Source: Actinoplanes couchii
GTDB taxonomy: Bacteria; Actinomycetota; Actinomycetes; Mycobacteriales; Micromonosporaceae
Assembly (NCBI RefSeq): GCF_016862075.1
Contig: NZ_BOMG01000035.1
Coordinates: 62,001-126,000, forward strand
Direction: 5' to 3'
Length of the DNA stretch: 64,000 nt
The position numbers were made by a program, and so were the translations under genes. Below are positions 9,490 through 18,092 of the stretch, one piece after another (the first letter of the stretch is position 1; each line of letters opens with the position of its first letter). The notes beneath the pieces were generated by a model. That model was not told the DNA's origin. It saw only the letters and a list, made by a program, of their open reading frames with translations, and did no database searches.

Positions 9490-9742
9490 TTGTGCTTTCC
9501 TTCCTGAGGCCCGAGCCTCAGACTCCGCGCCGTGGGGCTCCGCCCCCGGATCCCCGCACCATCGGTGGTTACGGTGAGTGATTCGGTGCGGCTTCAATCT
9601 TTTCTTTCGGTACGACTTGAGCACCGCCCTGCTTGCCGGTGTGCGGAGTCACCCGGCCGGCGAAACGGGGTGCCGGTAACTGTGGCTTGCCTGCGGTCCC
9701 TGTTCCGTTCCGGAATATCGATGTGGCTCGTAGTAGTCGCGG
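9490..9742. other. Intergenic stretch between tRNA terminator and orphan gene
   Basis: About 250 bases, less GC-rich than the genes around it. I see no convincing gene, no integrase or attachment-site remnant of the tRNA 3' end, and no clear promoter for the gene at 9743. Short open frames through it lack ribosome sites. Confidence 0.5.
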
Positions 9743-11122
9743 ATGACGTCCAAGGCTCGATTCGATGCGTCTGCACTGCGTTCGACCAGCGCGAATCCAG
9801 AGATTCCTTGGTTATCCGAGCCGGTGACCCTGATTCATGTCGGACTGGATGGCTCGGTTGCACAGGCCGAGTCCGAAACCGAGAAACGAAGGATGCTCGG
9901 CACGGCGCACGACGAGGACCTGCTGCTGGCGGCTTGGCCGGGACAATGGAGTCAGGACGTCTTCGTGGTCGACGATCTCGAAGCCGCACGCCTGGCAGTC
10001 GGCCTGCCGAGAAAGAGACGGACGACGTCGCCAGGGAATGCGGGTGCAACTGGATCACCCTCGTGGGATCCGTCCAGTTTCGTACCACCCGGTCGGCTCT
10101 GGCATCACCTCACCGAGATGCCAGAACTGCCTGCCGAGGGCCGACGACAGCTCACTACGAGACTCCTCGATCATCACGTCACCGATCAGGACTCGGTTGC
10201 TCTGCTCCGCCGTAAGGATCTCGACTCGGACACCCGCAATGCGCTTCTGGACAGCGTGCCCGCGTACCGGGCGGCCTCGCTCGTCGCCGACGATGCCTGC
10301 ACGCCGGAAGAGGCACTTGCTCTACTCCACCGCTTTCGCACCACCGGGTACGTCATCAAGGCCGCGCTGTCCCGCGTGGAGACTCGGGAGGCGGCCCACA
10401 AGGTGATCGCGACTCTGCAGTACCTCGACGCGGCGAAGATGTGGACGGACGGCCGTGGCTCGCGCGACACCGCTCAGAACCCCGATCTGGCCGGCAGCGC
10501 TCTTCGGGAAGCGTTGACGCGGGCTGCCGTGTTCGATCGCGCCACTCCCCTGTTCGCCGGAGGCGTCACGAAGCCCTGGACGGATCTGCGCCGTTACCGG
10601 TTCGTCGATCTGCTCGTCGACAAGGGCAAGATTCCCGAGAAGGGGCTCGTTCATCTTTTGGACCGGCTCGACCTCGACCATGTTCAGGATCTTCAAGCGT
10701 CCGCTCGTAAGCGAGGACGGCTTTACCGGCTGTGCACGCAAGCGCTCGAGAAACGGAGGAGAACCCCGAGCCTCTCCTCCACTGAGACCGAGTCACCGGC
10801 GGTGTTCCCGGCCGATGACGAACTCTCTGCCATGGCGGATCCCCGGGAAGTCCTCCGCGATCTCCTGAGCCGACGCGGCCAGCACCGGGACGAGGCCGTC
10901 GACCATGCGCTCGGTTCGAGGTACATGACCGACGACCTCGCGTGGCGGCTACCAGTGCAGACTCTGGAGCGACATGCGGTCTACGGTCCCCGGTCGGCAG
11001 CCGAGGTGGTCCGGATCTGCGGTGATTCGCCGGCTCGCTGGCAGGCCTTCACCGGGGCGTGGACACGACCCACCGCGCTCCTCGCGACCACTCTCTTCGC
11101 CCGCCTCCGCGCCGCGGCTTAG
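9743..11122 (+). CDS. Hypothetical protein of unknown family, 459 residues
   Basis: I do not recognise this gene. The frame runs 459 codons from an ATG at 9743 with only a weak ribosome site. The product is soluble, without signal peptide or membrane helix, and rich in alpha-helix-forming Leu/Ala/Arg segments, with HLTEMPELPAEGRRQLTTRLLDHH-like helices that could be repeat (HEAT or TPR-like) units. Third positions are less uniformly G/C than in neighbouring genes, and it sits just after a tRNA, so recent acquisition is possible. Its stop overlaps the convergent aldo/keto reductase stop. Confidence 0.7.
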   Translation: MTSKARFDASALRSTSANPEIPWLSEPVTLIHVGLDGSVAQAESETEKRRMLGTAHDEDLLLAAWPGQWSQDVFVVDDLEAARLAVGLPRKRRTTSPGNAGATGSPSWDPSSFVPPGRLWHHLTEMPELPAEGRRQLTTRLLDHHVTDQDSVALLRRKDLDSDTRNALLDSVPAYRAASLVADDACTPEEALALLHRFRTTGYVIKAALSRVETREAAHKVIATLQYLDAAKMWTDGRGSRDTAQNPDLAGSALREALTRAAVFDRATPLFAGGVTKPWTDLRRYRFVDLLVDKGKIPEKGLVHLLDRLDLDHVQDLQASARKRGRLYRLCTQALEKRRRTPSLSSTETESPAVFPADDELSAMADPREVLRDLLSRRGQHRDEAVDHALGSRYMTDDLAWRLPVQTLERHAVYGPRSAAEVVRICGDSPARWQAFTGAWTRPTALLATTLFARLRAAA

Positions 11123-11949
11123 GCGGCCAGGGTGTTCAGGCGGGTCACCGCTTCTGTGGGCAGGGTCAGGTCGGCGGCGGCCAGGTTCTCGCGTAGGTGG
11201 GTCACCGAGGACGTGCCGGGGATCGGCAGCATGGTGGGGGACCTCTGGAGCAGCCAGGCCAGAGCCGTCTGTTGTGGGGTGGCGTCCACTGACGCCGCCA
11301 CCTCGTCGAGGGTGGTGGACTGCAGTGGGCTCCAACCGCCCAGCGGGAAGAACGGGACGTAGCCGATGCCGTCGGCCGCCAAGGCGTCCACCAGAGCGTC
11401 GTCGCCGCGCAGGACCAGGTTGTACATGTTCTGCACGAAGACGATCGGGGCGATCTTCCGGGCCTCGGCCACCTGGTCGGCGGTGACGTTGGAGACGCCC
11501 AGGTGTCGGATCAGGCCCTCGGCCCGTAGGGCGGCCAGCTCGCTGAACGCGTCGGCCAGGGAGCCGGGGCCGGCGACCCGGAGGTTGACGGCGTCGAGGG
11601 TGTCCAGGCCCAGACGCTTCAGGTTGCCCTCCACCTGGGCGCGCAGGTCGTGCGCTGACGGCTCCCAGTCGCCGTCGGGGGTGCGGCGGAAGCCGACCTT
11701 GGTGACGATGCGGAGATCCGCCGGGTACGGGTGCAGCGCCTCCTTGATGATCTCGTTGGTGGTCCACGGGCCGTAGTAGTCACTGGTGTCCAGGTGGGTG
11801 ACGCCCAGCTCGACGGCGGTCCGCAGTACCCGGACGGCGGCGGCACGGTCGCGGGGCGGGCCGAAGGCGTTGGGGCCGGCCAGCTGCATGGCGCCGTAGC
11901 CGATGCGGCTCAGGGTCAGGTTCCCGGCGAGGGTGATCGTGGTGTTCAT
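11119..11949 (-). CDS. Aldo/keto reductase
   Basis: A 276-residue (beta/alpha)8 NADPH oxidoreductase. GYGAMQL, the catalytic Asp/Tyr region (THLDTSDYYGPWTTNEIIKEAL), the Lys of RIVTKVGF, and the nucleotide-site end (LPIPGTSSVTHLRENLAA) are visible. The ATG at 11949 was chosen because the frame upstream enters the divergent promoter region. The family reduces aldehydes and ketones; the substrate is unknown. It diverges from an MmyB-type regulator, which may control it. Its stop overlaps that of the orphan gene on the other strand. Confidence 0.92.
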   Translation of the reverse strand: MNTTITLAGNLTLSRIGYGAMQLAGPNAFGPPRDRAAAVRVLRTAVELGVTHLDTSDYYGPWTTNEIIKEALHPYPADLRIVTKVGFRRTPDGDWEPSAHDLRAQVEGNLKRLGLDTLDAVNLRVAGPGSLADAFSELAALRAEGLIRHLGVSNVTADQVAEARKIAPIVFVQNMYNLVLRGDDALVDALAADGIGYVPFFPLGGWSPLQSTTLDEVAASVDATPQQTALAWLLQRSPTMLPIPGTSSVTHLRENLAAADLTLPTEAVTRLNTLAA

Positions 11950-11988
11950 GCCATCGAGCCTGCGGCCGCGGCCGGAGATGGGGGAGCC

Positions 11989-12012
11989 ACAGATGATGGT
12001 GGCAATATCTGT
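11989..12012. promoter_or_regulatory. Candidate operator between aldo/keto reductase and MmyB-type regulator
   Basis: ACAGAT (11989-11994) and ATCTGT (12007-12012) form an inverted repeat with 12 bases between arms, centred in the 101-bp divergent region. Control by the adjacent regulator is inferred from position. Confidence 0.35.
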
Positions 12013-12050
12013 ACCACCCACGGCCGGGTCGTTCGGGGGACCATGGGGGC

Positions 12051-12884
12051 ATGAGTCGACTCGGTGCGGAGCTGCGGGCCTGGCGGGATCGGGTGGATCC
12101 GGCGGAGCTGGGGTTCGCGCGCCATCCGGCCCGGCGGGTGGCCGGGTTGCGGCGGTCCGAGCTGGCGACCCTGGCCGGCATCTCGGTGGAATATGTGATC
12201 CGGCTCGAGCAGGGCAGGACGACCACCCCGTCGGCGCAGGTGTGTGCGGCGCTGGCCCGCGCGCTGCGGCTGTCGGACGACGAGCAGGCGCATCTGATGC
12301 GGCTGGCGGGGCACACCGCCGGGCCGGGGCGGGTGCCGCGGCTGATTCCGGCGAGCCTGCTCCGGATCATGGAGCAGTTGTCCGGCAACCCGATCGGGAT
12401 CTACGACGCGACCTGGCGGCTGTTGCACTGGAACCCGTTGTTCGCCGCGACCTACGGCGATCCGGCGGGCCGGCCCGATGCCGGTCAGAGCATGCTGATC
12501 GGCCAGTTCGAGGATCGCCCGTCCCGGGTTCGGCAGACCGCCGTGGAGCGCGCCGAGTTCGAGAAGTCGCTGGTGGCCGACCTTCGGGCGAGCACGGGTC
12601 GATACCCGGAGGATCCCGAGCTGATCGCCCTGGTGGCCCGGCTGACGAGGGTTCCCCGGTTCCGGGAGTGGTGGGAGCTGCGGGCGGTCGCCGAGCACGA
12701 GACCGCGAGCAAGACCGTGGAGCATCCGGAGGTCGGCGACATCGACATCGATTCGAATGTGCTGACCACCCAGAGCACCGATCTGCGGATGGTGGTCAGC
12801 ACCGCCCGGCCGGGGACGGACGCGCGCGGCCGACTCGACCTGGTCGCCACGATCGGCCTGCAGCGGATGACCGTCGGTCAGTAA
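12051..12884 (+). CDS. XRE-type regulator with MmyB-like ligand domain
   Basis: A 277-residue protein. An N-terminal helix-turn-helix (about 5-80; RRSELATLAGISVEYVIRLEQG) is followed by the MmyB-like PAS-type domain from about 105 (NPIGIYDATWRLLHWNPLFAATYGDP and a C-terminal LRMVVSTARPGTDARGRLDLV). Such proteins commonly repress an adjacent, divergent oxidoreductase and may sense a fatty-acid-like ligand. It diverges from the aldo/keto reductase gene. Its stop lies in a short tandem repeat shared with the convergent gene. Confidence 0.9.
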   Translation: MSRLGAELRAWRDRVDPAELGFARHPARRVAGLRRSELATLAGISVEYVIRLEQGRTTTPSAQVCAALARALRLSDDEQAHLMRLAGHTAGPGRVPRLIPASLLRIMEQLSGNPIGIYDATWRLLHWNPLFAATYGDPAGRPDAGQSMLIGQFEDRPSRVRQTAVERAEFEKSLVADLRASTGRYPEDPELIALVARLTRVPRFREWWELRAVAEHETASKTVEHPEVGDIDIDSNVLTTQSTDLRMVVSTARPGTDARGRLDLVATIGLQRMTVGQ

Positions 12885-12914
12885 AAAAACGGTCAGTAAA
12901 AACGGTCAGTGAAG
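12875..12914. repeat. Short CGGTCAGTAAAAA tandem repeat across convergent stop codons
   Basis: CGGTCAGT followed by an A-run occurs at 12875, 12890 and 12903, about 13-15 bp apart. The first copy contains the MmyB-type gene's TAA, and the third contains the complement of the STAND gene's TGA. On the minus strand the A-runs become T-tracts that could aid termination. Confidence 0.6.
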
Positions 12915-15146
12915 CTTCTGTTTGAGCACCTGGACCGCTGCCTCGTGGTTGAGCCTGGTCCGGGTCTCCAGGGCGCGGGTCCACGCCTCGCGCGCGGCCT
13001 CCGGATGACCGGCGTCCCGGTGGGTGTCGCCGAGGCGTTCCAGGGATTCGGCCGTCAGCGGGCCGTAACCCATCCGCTGGAAGATCTCGACGGCCCGGCG
13101 GCAATGGTCGACGGCCTCGTCGTAGCGTCCGAGCCGGCGGTAGGCGTGACCGAGGCTGTCCAGGGTGGAGGCGATGCTCTCCTCGATGCCCAGCCGCATG
13201 TTGATGGCCAGCGCCTTCCGGCAGAACTCCAGGGCCGCCTCGTGATCGCCGAGCAGGGTCCGGAACCAGCCGACCGTGTTCAGGGAGCGGGCCAGTGCCC
13301 GGTCCTGCGCGTCCGCGGACTGGTAGGCGGTGAGCGCGTGCTCGGCGTGCTCCAGCGCCTCGTCGAGGTTGCCCTCGAGCTCGGCGAGCATGGACAGGTC
13401 GAGGTGCACGTCACCTTCACCGACCACGTCACCGGCGTCCCGGTAGCGCCGCAGAGCTTCCCGGACCTGGGCGTACGCCTCGTCGGAGCGGCCGAGCCCG
13501 CGGTAGGCCTCGCCGAGACGGCGGTGCGTGTAGGCCCGCACCCCGGGGATGTCGAGTCGTTCGGCCGCGGTGACGGCCGCCCGCCAGGTGGTCATCTGGT
13601 CCTGCGGGTGCGACTGCCGGTAGTGGAAGGTGTCCAGGCCCCAGGCGAGCTGCCAGGTGTAGGTGTGCAGCCCGGCGGCGACGGAGTGCGCGGCGGCCGC
13701 GAGCAGGTTGCCGTGTTCGACGGTCAGCCAGGCGAGGGCCGCCTGCTGGCCGGCGATCGGTTCGACGGCGGCGCCGGGCGGCAACGGCCCGAGCGGTACG
13801 GCGATCGGATTCAGGGTGGGGTACAGCAGCCGGTTCGCCGCGCAGGTGGTGTGCACGTAGTGGGCCAGGATGCGGGCCTCGGCGGCGCCGGCTTCGTCCG
13901 GGGCGACCAGTTCGGCGGCGTACGCGCGCAATAGGTCGTGTTGGTTGTAGCGACCGGGCAGGCGCTCGGTGGCCAGGTTGGCCCGGGTGAGCTGGGACAG
14001 CAGCCGGCGGGTCTCGGGCACCGGCTCACCGGCCAGGGCCGCGGCGGCGAGTGTGGACAGATCGGCGCCGGGGTGCACCCCCAGCAGCCGGAAGAGCCGG
14101 GCGGCCGGCGGGGTGAGGGTGGCGTACGACCAGGAGAAGATGGCCCGGACGTCGCTGAGGGGGTCGCCGGCGTCCAGCACGTTGAGACGGTGGCCGGCCT
14201 CGTTCAGGTCGGCGGCGAGCGCGGCCAGTGGGAACCCGGACTGCTGGGCCCGGGCGGCGGCGATGCTCAGCGCGAGCGGCAGGCCGGCGCAGGCTTCGAC
14301 GATGTCCGGCAGGGCGCCCGGTTCGGCGGCGACCCGGGTCTTGCCGAGCCGCTCGTTGAGCAGGTCGCGGGACTCCTCGGGGCTCAGCACGCCGAGTTGG
14401 ATCGGGCGCGCGCCGTCGGTGGCGATCAGGCCGGTCAGCTGGCTGCGGCTGGTGATCAGGACGGCGGCGGTCGGGGTGCCGGGCAGCAGCGGACGGACCT
14501 GTTCGGCGTCGCGGGCGTTGTCGAGCACGATCAGGACGCGGCGGCCGGCGAGCAGGTTGCGGTACCGGCCGGCCTGGGCGTCGGCGTCGGCCGGGATCTG
14601 CTCGGCGGGAACTCCGAGGGTGTCCAGGAATCCGCGGACGGCGTCGGCCGGATCCATCACCCGGCCGGAGGGGTCGAAGCCGCGCAGGTTGACGTAGAGC
14701 CGGCCGTCCGGGAACTGATCGGCGACCCGGTGGGCCCAGTGCACCGCGAGCGAGGTCTTGCCGACCCCGGCCATCCCGGACAGGGTCGCGATGACTGCCA
14801 CCGACGGCCGTCCACTCTGGCCGTCCAGCAGCGCGTCCAGCCGGGCCAGCTCGTCGGCGCGGCCGGCGAAGGGATGCACGTCCGGGGGCAGCAGGCTCAT
14901 CACCCGGGGTGCGGGCGGCGGGCTGTCGGCGCCGCCGCAGAACTCGTCGCGCTCGGCGCCGGTCAGGCCGAAGGCGTCGGCGAGGAGGCGCACGGTGGCC
15001 GGCCGGGGCTGGCTGATCCGGCCCGCTTCCACCTTGCCGATGGTGCTGGTGCTGATCCCGATGCGCTCGGCGAGGTCCTCCTGCGACAGTCCCAGCCGCC
15101 GCCGGTGGGCCCGCACCGCGAGCCCGAAGGCAGATCCACCGGTCAC
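12906..15146 (-). CDS. XRE-NB-ARC-TPR regulator (STAND ATPase)
   Basis: A 746-residue three-part protein: an N-terminal HTH (about 5-60; LGLSQEDLAERIGISTSTIGKVEAG), an NB-ARC ATPase (about 90-400; P-loop GMAGVGKTSLAVHW, Walker B RRVLIVLDNARD, TSRSQLTGL), and C-terminal TPR repeats from about 530 (ARSLNTVGWFRTLLGDHEAALEF and similar). This is the AfsR-like architecture without the SARP DNA-binding domain. I chose the GTG at 15146 because TACTAT ends 6 bases upstream; a longer frame to 15266 begins with improbable sequence. The inducing signal and targets are unknown. Confidence 0.9.
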   Translation of the reverse strand: MTGGSAFGLAVRAHRRRLGLSQEDLAERIGISTSTIGKVEAGRISQPRPATVRLLADAFGLTGAERDEFCGGADSPPPAPRVMSLLPPDVHPFAGRADELARLDALLDGQSGRPSVAVIATLSGMAGVGKTSLAVHWAHRVADQFPDGRLYVNLRGFDPSGRVMDPADAVRGFLDTLGVPAEQIPADADAQAGRYRNLLAGRRVLIVLDNARDAEQVRPLLPGTPTAAVLITSRSQLTGLIATDGARPIQLGVLSPEESRDLLNERLGKTRVAAEPGALPDIVEACAGLPLALSIAAARAQQSGFPLAALAADLNEAGHRLNVLDAGDPLSDVRAIFSWSYATLTPPAARLFRLLGVHPGADLSTLAAAALAGEPVPETRRLLSQLTRANLATERLPGRYNQHDLLRAYAAELVAPDEAGAAEARILAHYVHTTCAANRLLYPTLNPIAVPLGPLPPGAAVEPIAGQQAALAWLTVEHGNLLAAAAHSVAAGLHTYTWQLAWGLDTFHYRQSHPQDQMTTWRAAVTAAERLDIPGVRAYTHRRLGEAYRGLGRSDEAYAQVREALRRYRDAGDVVGEGDVHLDLSMLAELEGNLDEALEHAEHALTAYQSADAQDRALARSLNTVGWFRTLLGDHEAALEFCRKALAINMRLGIEESIASTLDSLGHAYRRLGRYDEAVDHCRRAVEIFQRMGYGPLTAESLERLGDTHRDAGHPEAAREAWTRALETRTRLNHEAAVQVLKQKLH

Positions 15147-15152
15147 CCCGCG

Positions 15153-15158
15153 ATAGTA
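15153..15158 (-). promoter_or_regulatory. -10 box of the STAND regulator (leaderless)
   Basis: On the minus strand TACTAT lies 6 bases before the GTG at 15146. This spacing puts the first transcribed base at the start codon and decides the start choice. Confidence 0.5.
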
Positions 15159-15325
15159 CGGGTGAGTTACCGGTGAAGTCTCTGGTGGGCAGACCGGAGG
15201 GTTGCCAGGGTAGAAGCTGATCCGGACGGTTGTCCTCAGGCCGAACGGGGGGCTGTGAAGACTCACCGGAAACCGCCACGGCGGGGTGAGCCGTCATCGC
15301 CTGGCCGGTCGGCAGCCGTGGAGAC

Positions 15326-15366
15326 TCGGTATTGAGGTGTACCCCGCCGGGGCACCTCAATACCGA
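15326..15366. promoter_or_regulatory. Perfect 14-bp dyad upstream of the sensor kinase
   Basis: TCGGTATTGAGGTG (15326-15339) and its exact complement at 15353-15366 flank a 13-base centre that itself contains CCCC/GGGG. It lies in the 255-bp divergent region between the STAND gene and the kinase operon, just upstream of the kinase -10. An operator is more likely than a terminator because no gene ends here. Confidence 0.5.
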
Positions 15367-15388
15367 CGATCGGCTCCGGACCTGCCGC

Positions 15389-15394
15389 TACTCT
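15389..15394 (+). promoter_or_regulatory. -10 box of the sensor kinase gene (leaderless)
   Basis: TACTCT ends 7 bases before the ATG at 15402. No convincing -35 is visible at the normal distance, and the 14-bp dyad occupies that position, which would suit an activator or repressor site. Confidence 0.4.
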
Positions 15395-15401
15395 CGCCGT
15401 C

Positions 15402-16592
15402 ATGGCAGAAGCCGTCACTGCAGAAGCCGTCACTGCAAAAGTCGTCATAGCCAAGCATCCGGTCCTCGTCGACCTGCTGGTCAGCTGTGCCGTGGCCGGG
15501 CTGTCGCTCTGGTGGTGGCATCAGTTCCGGCTGGGTGGGCTGGTCTTCGGGGTGCTGGTCGGCACGGCGCTGATGTGGCGCCGGCACCGGCCGCTGGTGG
15601 TGCTCGCGGTGGTCGGTCTGCTCGCCGCGGTGATCTCGCCGATCGAGGTCGACGGCACCCGGATCCACGAGGGCATGCTGCTGATCGCCGTCGCGGTCGC
15701 CACGTACGCCGTGGTAGCCCACGCCGCGACGCTGTGGTCCGCCGCGGCCGGCGGGATCGCGGGCCTGCTCTGGGCGGCTTTCCTGATCGTGTCCCGGCCG
15801 CCGAGCGCGGATGCGGTGACCGCGCTGAAGCCGATGGACTTCCTCAGCACGGCCTGGCAGCTGTCGGCGTTCGCGGCGGTGGTGTGGGCGGCCGGGCTGA
15901 GCGCCCGGTTCCTCCGGCAGCAGCGGGTCACGGCCGGGGAGCGCCGGGCGGCCGCCGAGCGGGAGCGGGAGCAGTCGGCGCGGCTCGCGATCGCCGAGGA
16001 GCGGGCGGCGATCGCCCGGGAGCTGCACGACATCGTCGCGCATTCGCTGTCGGTGATGATCCTGCAGGCCAACGGCGGGAAGTACGCCCTCGACCACGAC
16101 GTGGAGCAGACCCGTCAGGCGCTGACCACGATCAGTGCCACCGGCGCCGACGCGCTGGAGGAGATCCGGCAGCTGGTCCGGATCCTGCGGGACGCCGGGG
16201 AGTCGGCCACCCCGCTGGGTGGTGTGGACGCGGCGGTCGAACGGGCCGGTGCCGCCGGGCTCAAGGTCGAGCTGCGACAGGACGGCGCGGCGCCGGAGAT
16301 GCCGGACGGGGTGGCGCTGGCGATCTACCGGATCGTGCAGGAGTCGCTGACGAACACGTTGCGGCACGGCGGGCCGGAGACGTCGGCCGTCGTGCACGTC
16401 AGGTACGCGCCGGGGGCGGTGGACGTCGAGGTCACCGACGACGGGACCGGCGGGCCGCCGTCCACCGGCGGGCACGGGCTGGTCGGCATGCGGGAGCGGG
16501 CCCTGCTCTACGGTGGGTCGTTCGACGCCGGACCGGTGCTGGCCGGTGGCTGGCGGGTGCGCGCCAGAATTCCGCTGGGGGAGAAAGCATGA
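15402..16592 (+). CDS. Two-component sensor histidine kinase (DesK/NarL class)
   Basis: A 396-residue kinase. Four or five membrane helices fill residues 20-170, a linker coiled coil follows, then the HisKA_3 box ARELHDIVAHSLSVMI with phospho-acceptor His209 and a C-terminal HATPase (DDGTGGPPSTGGHGLVGMRERA). The N-terminus MAEAVTAEAVTAKVVIAK is encoded by two exact and one degenerate 15-bp repeat (15405-15449). Its stop overlaps the response-regulator start (ATGA). An efflux-type ABC transporter follows, so the system probably senses envelope or antibiotic stress; this is inference. Confidence 0.94.
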   Translation: MAEAVTAEAVTAKVVIAKHPVLVDLLVSCAVAGLSLWWWHQFRLGGLVFGVLVGTALMWRRHRPLVVLAVVGLLAAVISPIEVDGTRIHEGMLLIAVAVATYAVVAHAATLWSAAAGGIAGLLWAAFLIVSRPPSADAVTALKPMDFLSTAWQLSAFAAVVWAAGLSARFLRQQRVTAGERRAAAEREREQSARLAIAEERAAIARELHDIVAHSLSVMILQANGGKYALDHDVEQTRQALTTISATGADALEEIRQLVRILRDAGESATPLGGVDAAVERAGAAGLKVELRQDGAAPEMPDGVALAIYRIVQESLTNTLRHGGPETSAVVHVRYAPGAVDVEVTDDGTGGPPSTGGHGLVGMRERALLYGGSFDAGPVLAGGWRVRARIPLGEKA

Positions 16593-17248
16593 TCCGGGTG
16601 GTGCTCGTCGACGACCAGCAGCTGGTGCGGGCCGGTTTCCGGCTGGTGCTGGACTACCAGCGGGACATCACGGTGGTCGGGGAGGCCGGCGACGGCGCGG
16701 AGGCGTTGCGCCTGCTGCGGACGGTCGAGGCCGACGTCGTCGTGATGGATCTGCGGATGCCGGTGCTGGACGGGGTGGCCGCGACCCGGCAGATCTGCGC
16801 GGCCGGACCGTCGCCCCGGGTGCTGGTGCTGACCACGTTCGACACCGACGAGGAGGCGTTCGCGGCGTTGCAGGCGGGGGCGAGCGGGTTCCTGCTCAAG
16901 AGTGTGCCGCCGGACGAGCTGCTGTCCGCGATCCGGGTGGTGGCCGGTGGGGAGGCGGTGGTGGCGCCGCGGGTGACCCGGAGTCTGCTGGACCGGTTCG
17001 CCGGGCGGCTGGGCCCGGAGTCGCTGGCCCGGGTCGCGCCGGAGGACCTCACCGACCGGGAGACCGAGGTGCTGCTGCTGGTGGCGCAGGGCCTGTCGAA
17101 CGCCGAGATCGGTGGCCGGTTGCAGGTGGCCGAGGCGACGGTGAAGACACACATGGGCCGGATCCTGGGCAAGCTGCAGCTGCGGGACCGGGTGCAGGCG
17201 GTGGTCTGGGCGTACGAGTCGGGTCTGGTACGACCTGGTGGGGACTGA
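16589..17248 (+). CDS. LuxR/NarL-type response regulator
   Basis: A 219-residue protein: receiver domain with phospho-acceptor Asp54 in VVVMDLRMPVLDG and conserved DD near residues 8-9, then a LuxR-type HTH at about 150-215 (LTDRETEVLLLVAQGLSNAEIGGRLQVAEATVKTHM). It overlaps the kinase gene by 4 bp and has GGGGAG about 6 bases before its ATG. The adjacent ABC transporter, about 100 bp downstream, is its likely target. Confidence 0.95.
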   Translation: MIRVVLVDDQQLVRAGFRLVLDYQRDITVVGEAGDGAEALRLLRTVEADVVVMDLRMPVLDGVAATRQICAAGPSPRVLVLTTFDTDEEAFAALQAGASGFLLKSVPPDELLSAIRVVAGGEAVVAPRVTRSLLDRFAGRLGPESLARVAPEDLTDRETEVLLLVAQGLSNAEIGGRLQVAEATVKTHMGRILGKLQLRDRVQAVVWAYESGLVRPGGD

Positions 17249-17354
17249 GTACGACTCAAGTCGTACGGGAAAGATGGTCATCGGGGTGGATCTGTCGCCC
17301 TTGAATGATTCCTAGCGTCGATGACGACACCGATCATCGACCACGGGAGCACTG

Positions 17355-18086
17355 ATGCCCGCTCTGCAAGCGACCGCCCTGAGCAAGGTGTACGGCACCG
17401 GGGAGAGCGCCGTCGCCGCGTTGGACGGCGTGGACGTCTCGTTCCAGGCCGGCCGGTTTCACGCGATCATGGGCTCTTCGGGCTCCGGCAAGTCGACGCT
17501 GCTGCACTGCCTGGCCGGGCTGGACAAGCCGACCAGCGGCGCGGTCCGGATCGGCGACACCGACCTGGGCAGCCTGAACGACGAGAAGCTGACGCTGCTG
17601 CGCCGTGATCACGTGGGGTTCGTCTTCCAGCGGTTCAACCTGCTGCCGGTGCTGACCGCGCAGGAGAACATCCTGCTGCCGCTGGCGATCGCCGGCCGGA
17701 AACCGGATCGGGCCTGGTTCGACCAGGTGGTGGCGGCGGTGGGCCTGACCGACCGGCTCGGGCACCGGCCGTCGGAGATGTCCGGCGGCCAGCAGCAGCG
17801 GGTCGCGGTGGCCCGCGCGCTGATCACCCGGCCGTGGGTGATCTTCGCCGACGAGCCGACCGGCAACCTGGACTCGCGCTCCGGGGACGAGGTGCTCGGG
17901 CTGCTCCGCGACGCGGTCTCCCAGCTGGGCCAGACCGTGGTGATGGTGACCCACGACATGCACGCCGCGGCCCGCTGCGACCGGGTGGTCTTCCTGCGCG
18001 ACGGCCGGTACGCCGCCGCCCTGGACAGCCCGTCCCCGGACCAGATCGTGGCGATGCTGGAGCACGCCGACCGGATCGGGCGGTGA
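17355..18086 (+). CDS. ABC transporter ATP-binding protein (MacB/LolD type)
   Basis: A 243-residue nucleotide-binding subunit. Walker A GSSGSGKST is at residues 40-48, the signature MSGGQQQRVAVARAL follows, and Walker B VIFADEPTGNLDSRSG with its downstream histidine (VMVTHDMHAA) completes the site. The FQRFNLLPVLTAQENI Q-loop region and ADEPTGNLD motif place it in the MacB/LolD/FtsE branch, which energises FtsX-type permeases. It ends 6 bp before the permease gene. It lies downstream of a two-component pair and probably exports an antibiotic or lipoprotein-like substrate. Confidence 0.95.
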   Translation: MPALQATALSKVYGTGESAVAALDGVDVSFQAGRFHAIMGSSGSGKSTLLHCLAGLDKPTSGAVRIGDTDLGSLNDEKLTLLRRDHVGFVFQRFNLLPVLTAQENILLPLAIAGRKPDRAWFDQVVAAVGLTDRLGHRPSEMSGGQQQRVAVARALITRPWVIFADEPTGNLDSRSGDEVLGLLRDAVSQLGQTVVMVTHDMHAAARCDRVVFLRDGRYAAALDSPSPDQIVAMLEHADRIGR

Positions 18087-18092
18087 CTGACG

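Noticed and set aside
9369..9743. tRNA-linked genomic island
   Set aside because: No integrase, no repeat of the tRNA 3' end downstream, and the neighbouring genes look chromosomal.
12906..15146. STAND protein as an antiphage Avs-type effector
   Set aside because: It has an N-terminal HTH rather than an effector domain and lies next to regulatory genes, so a regulator is more likely.
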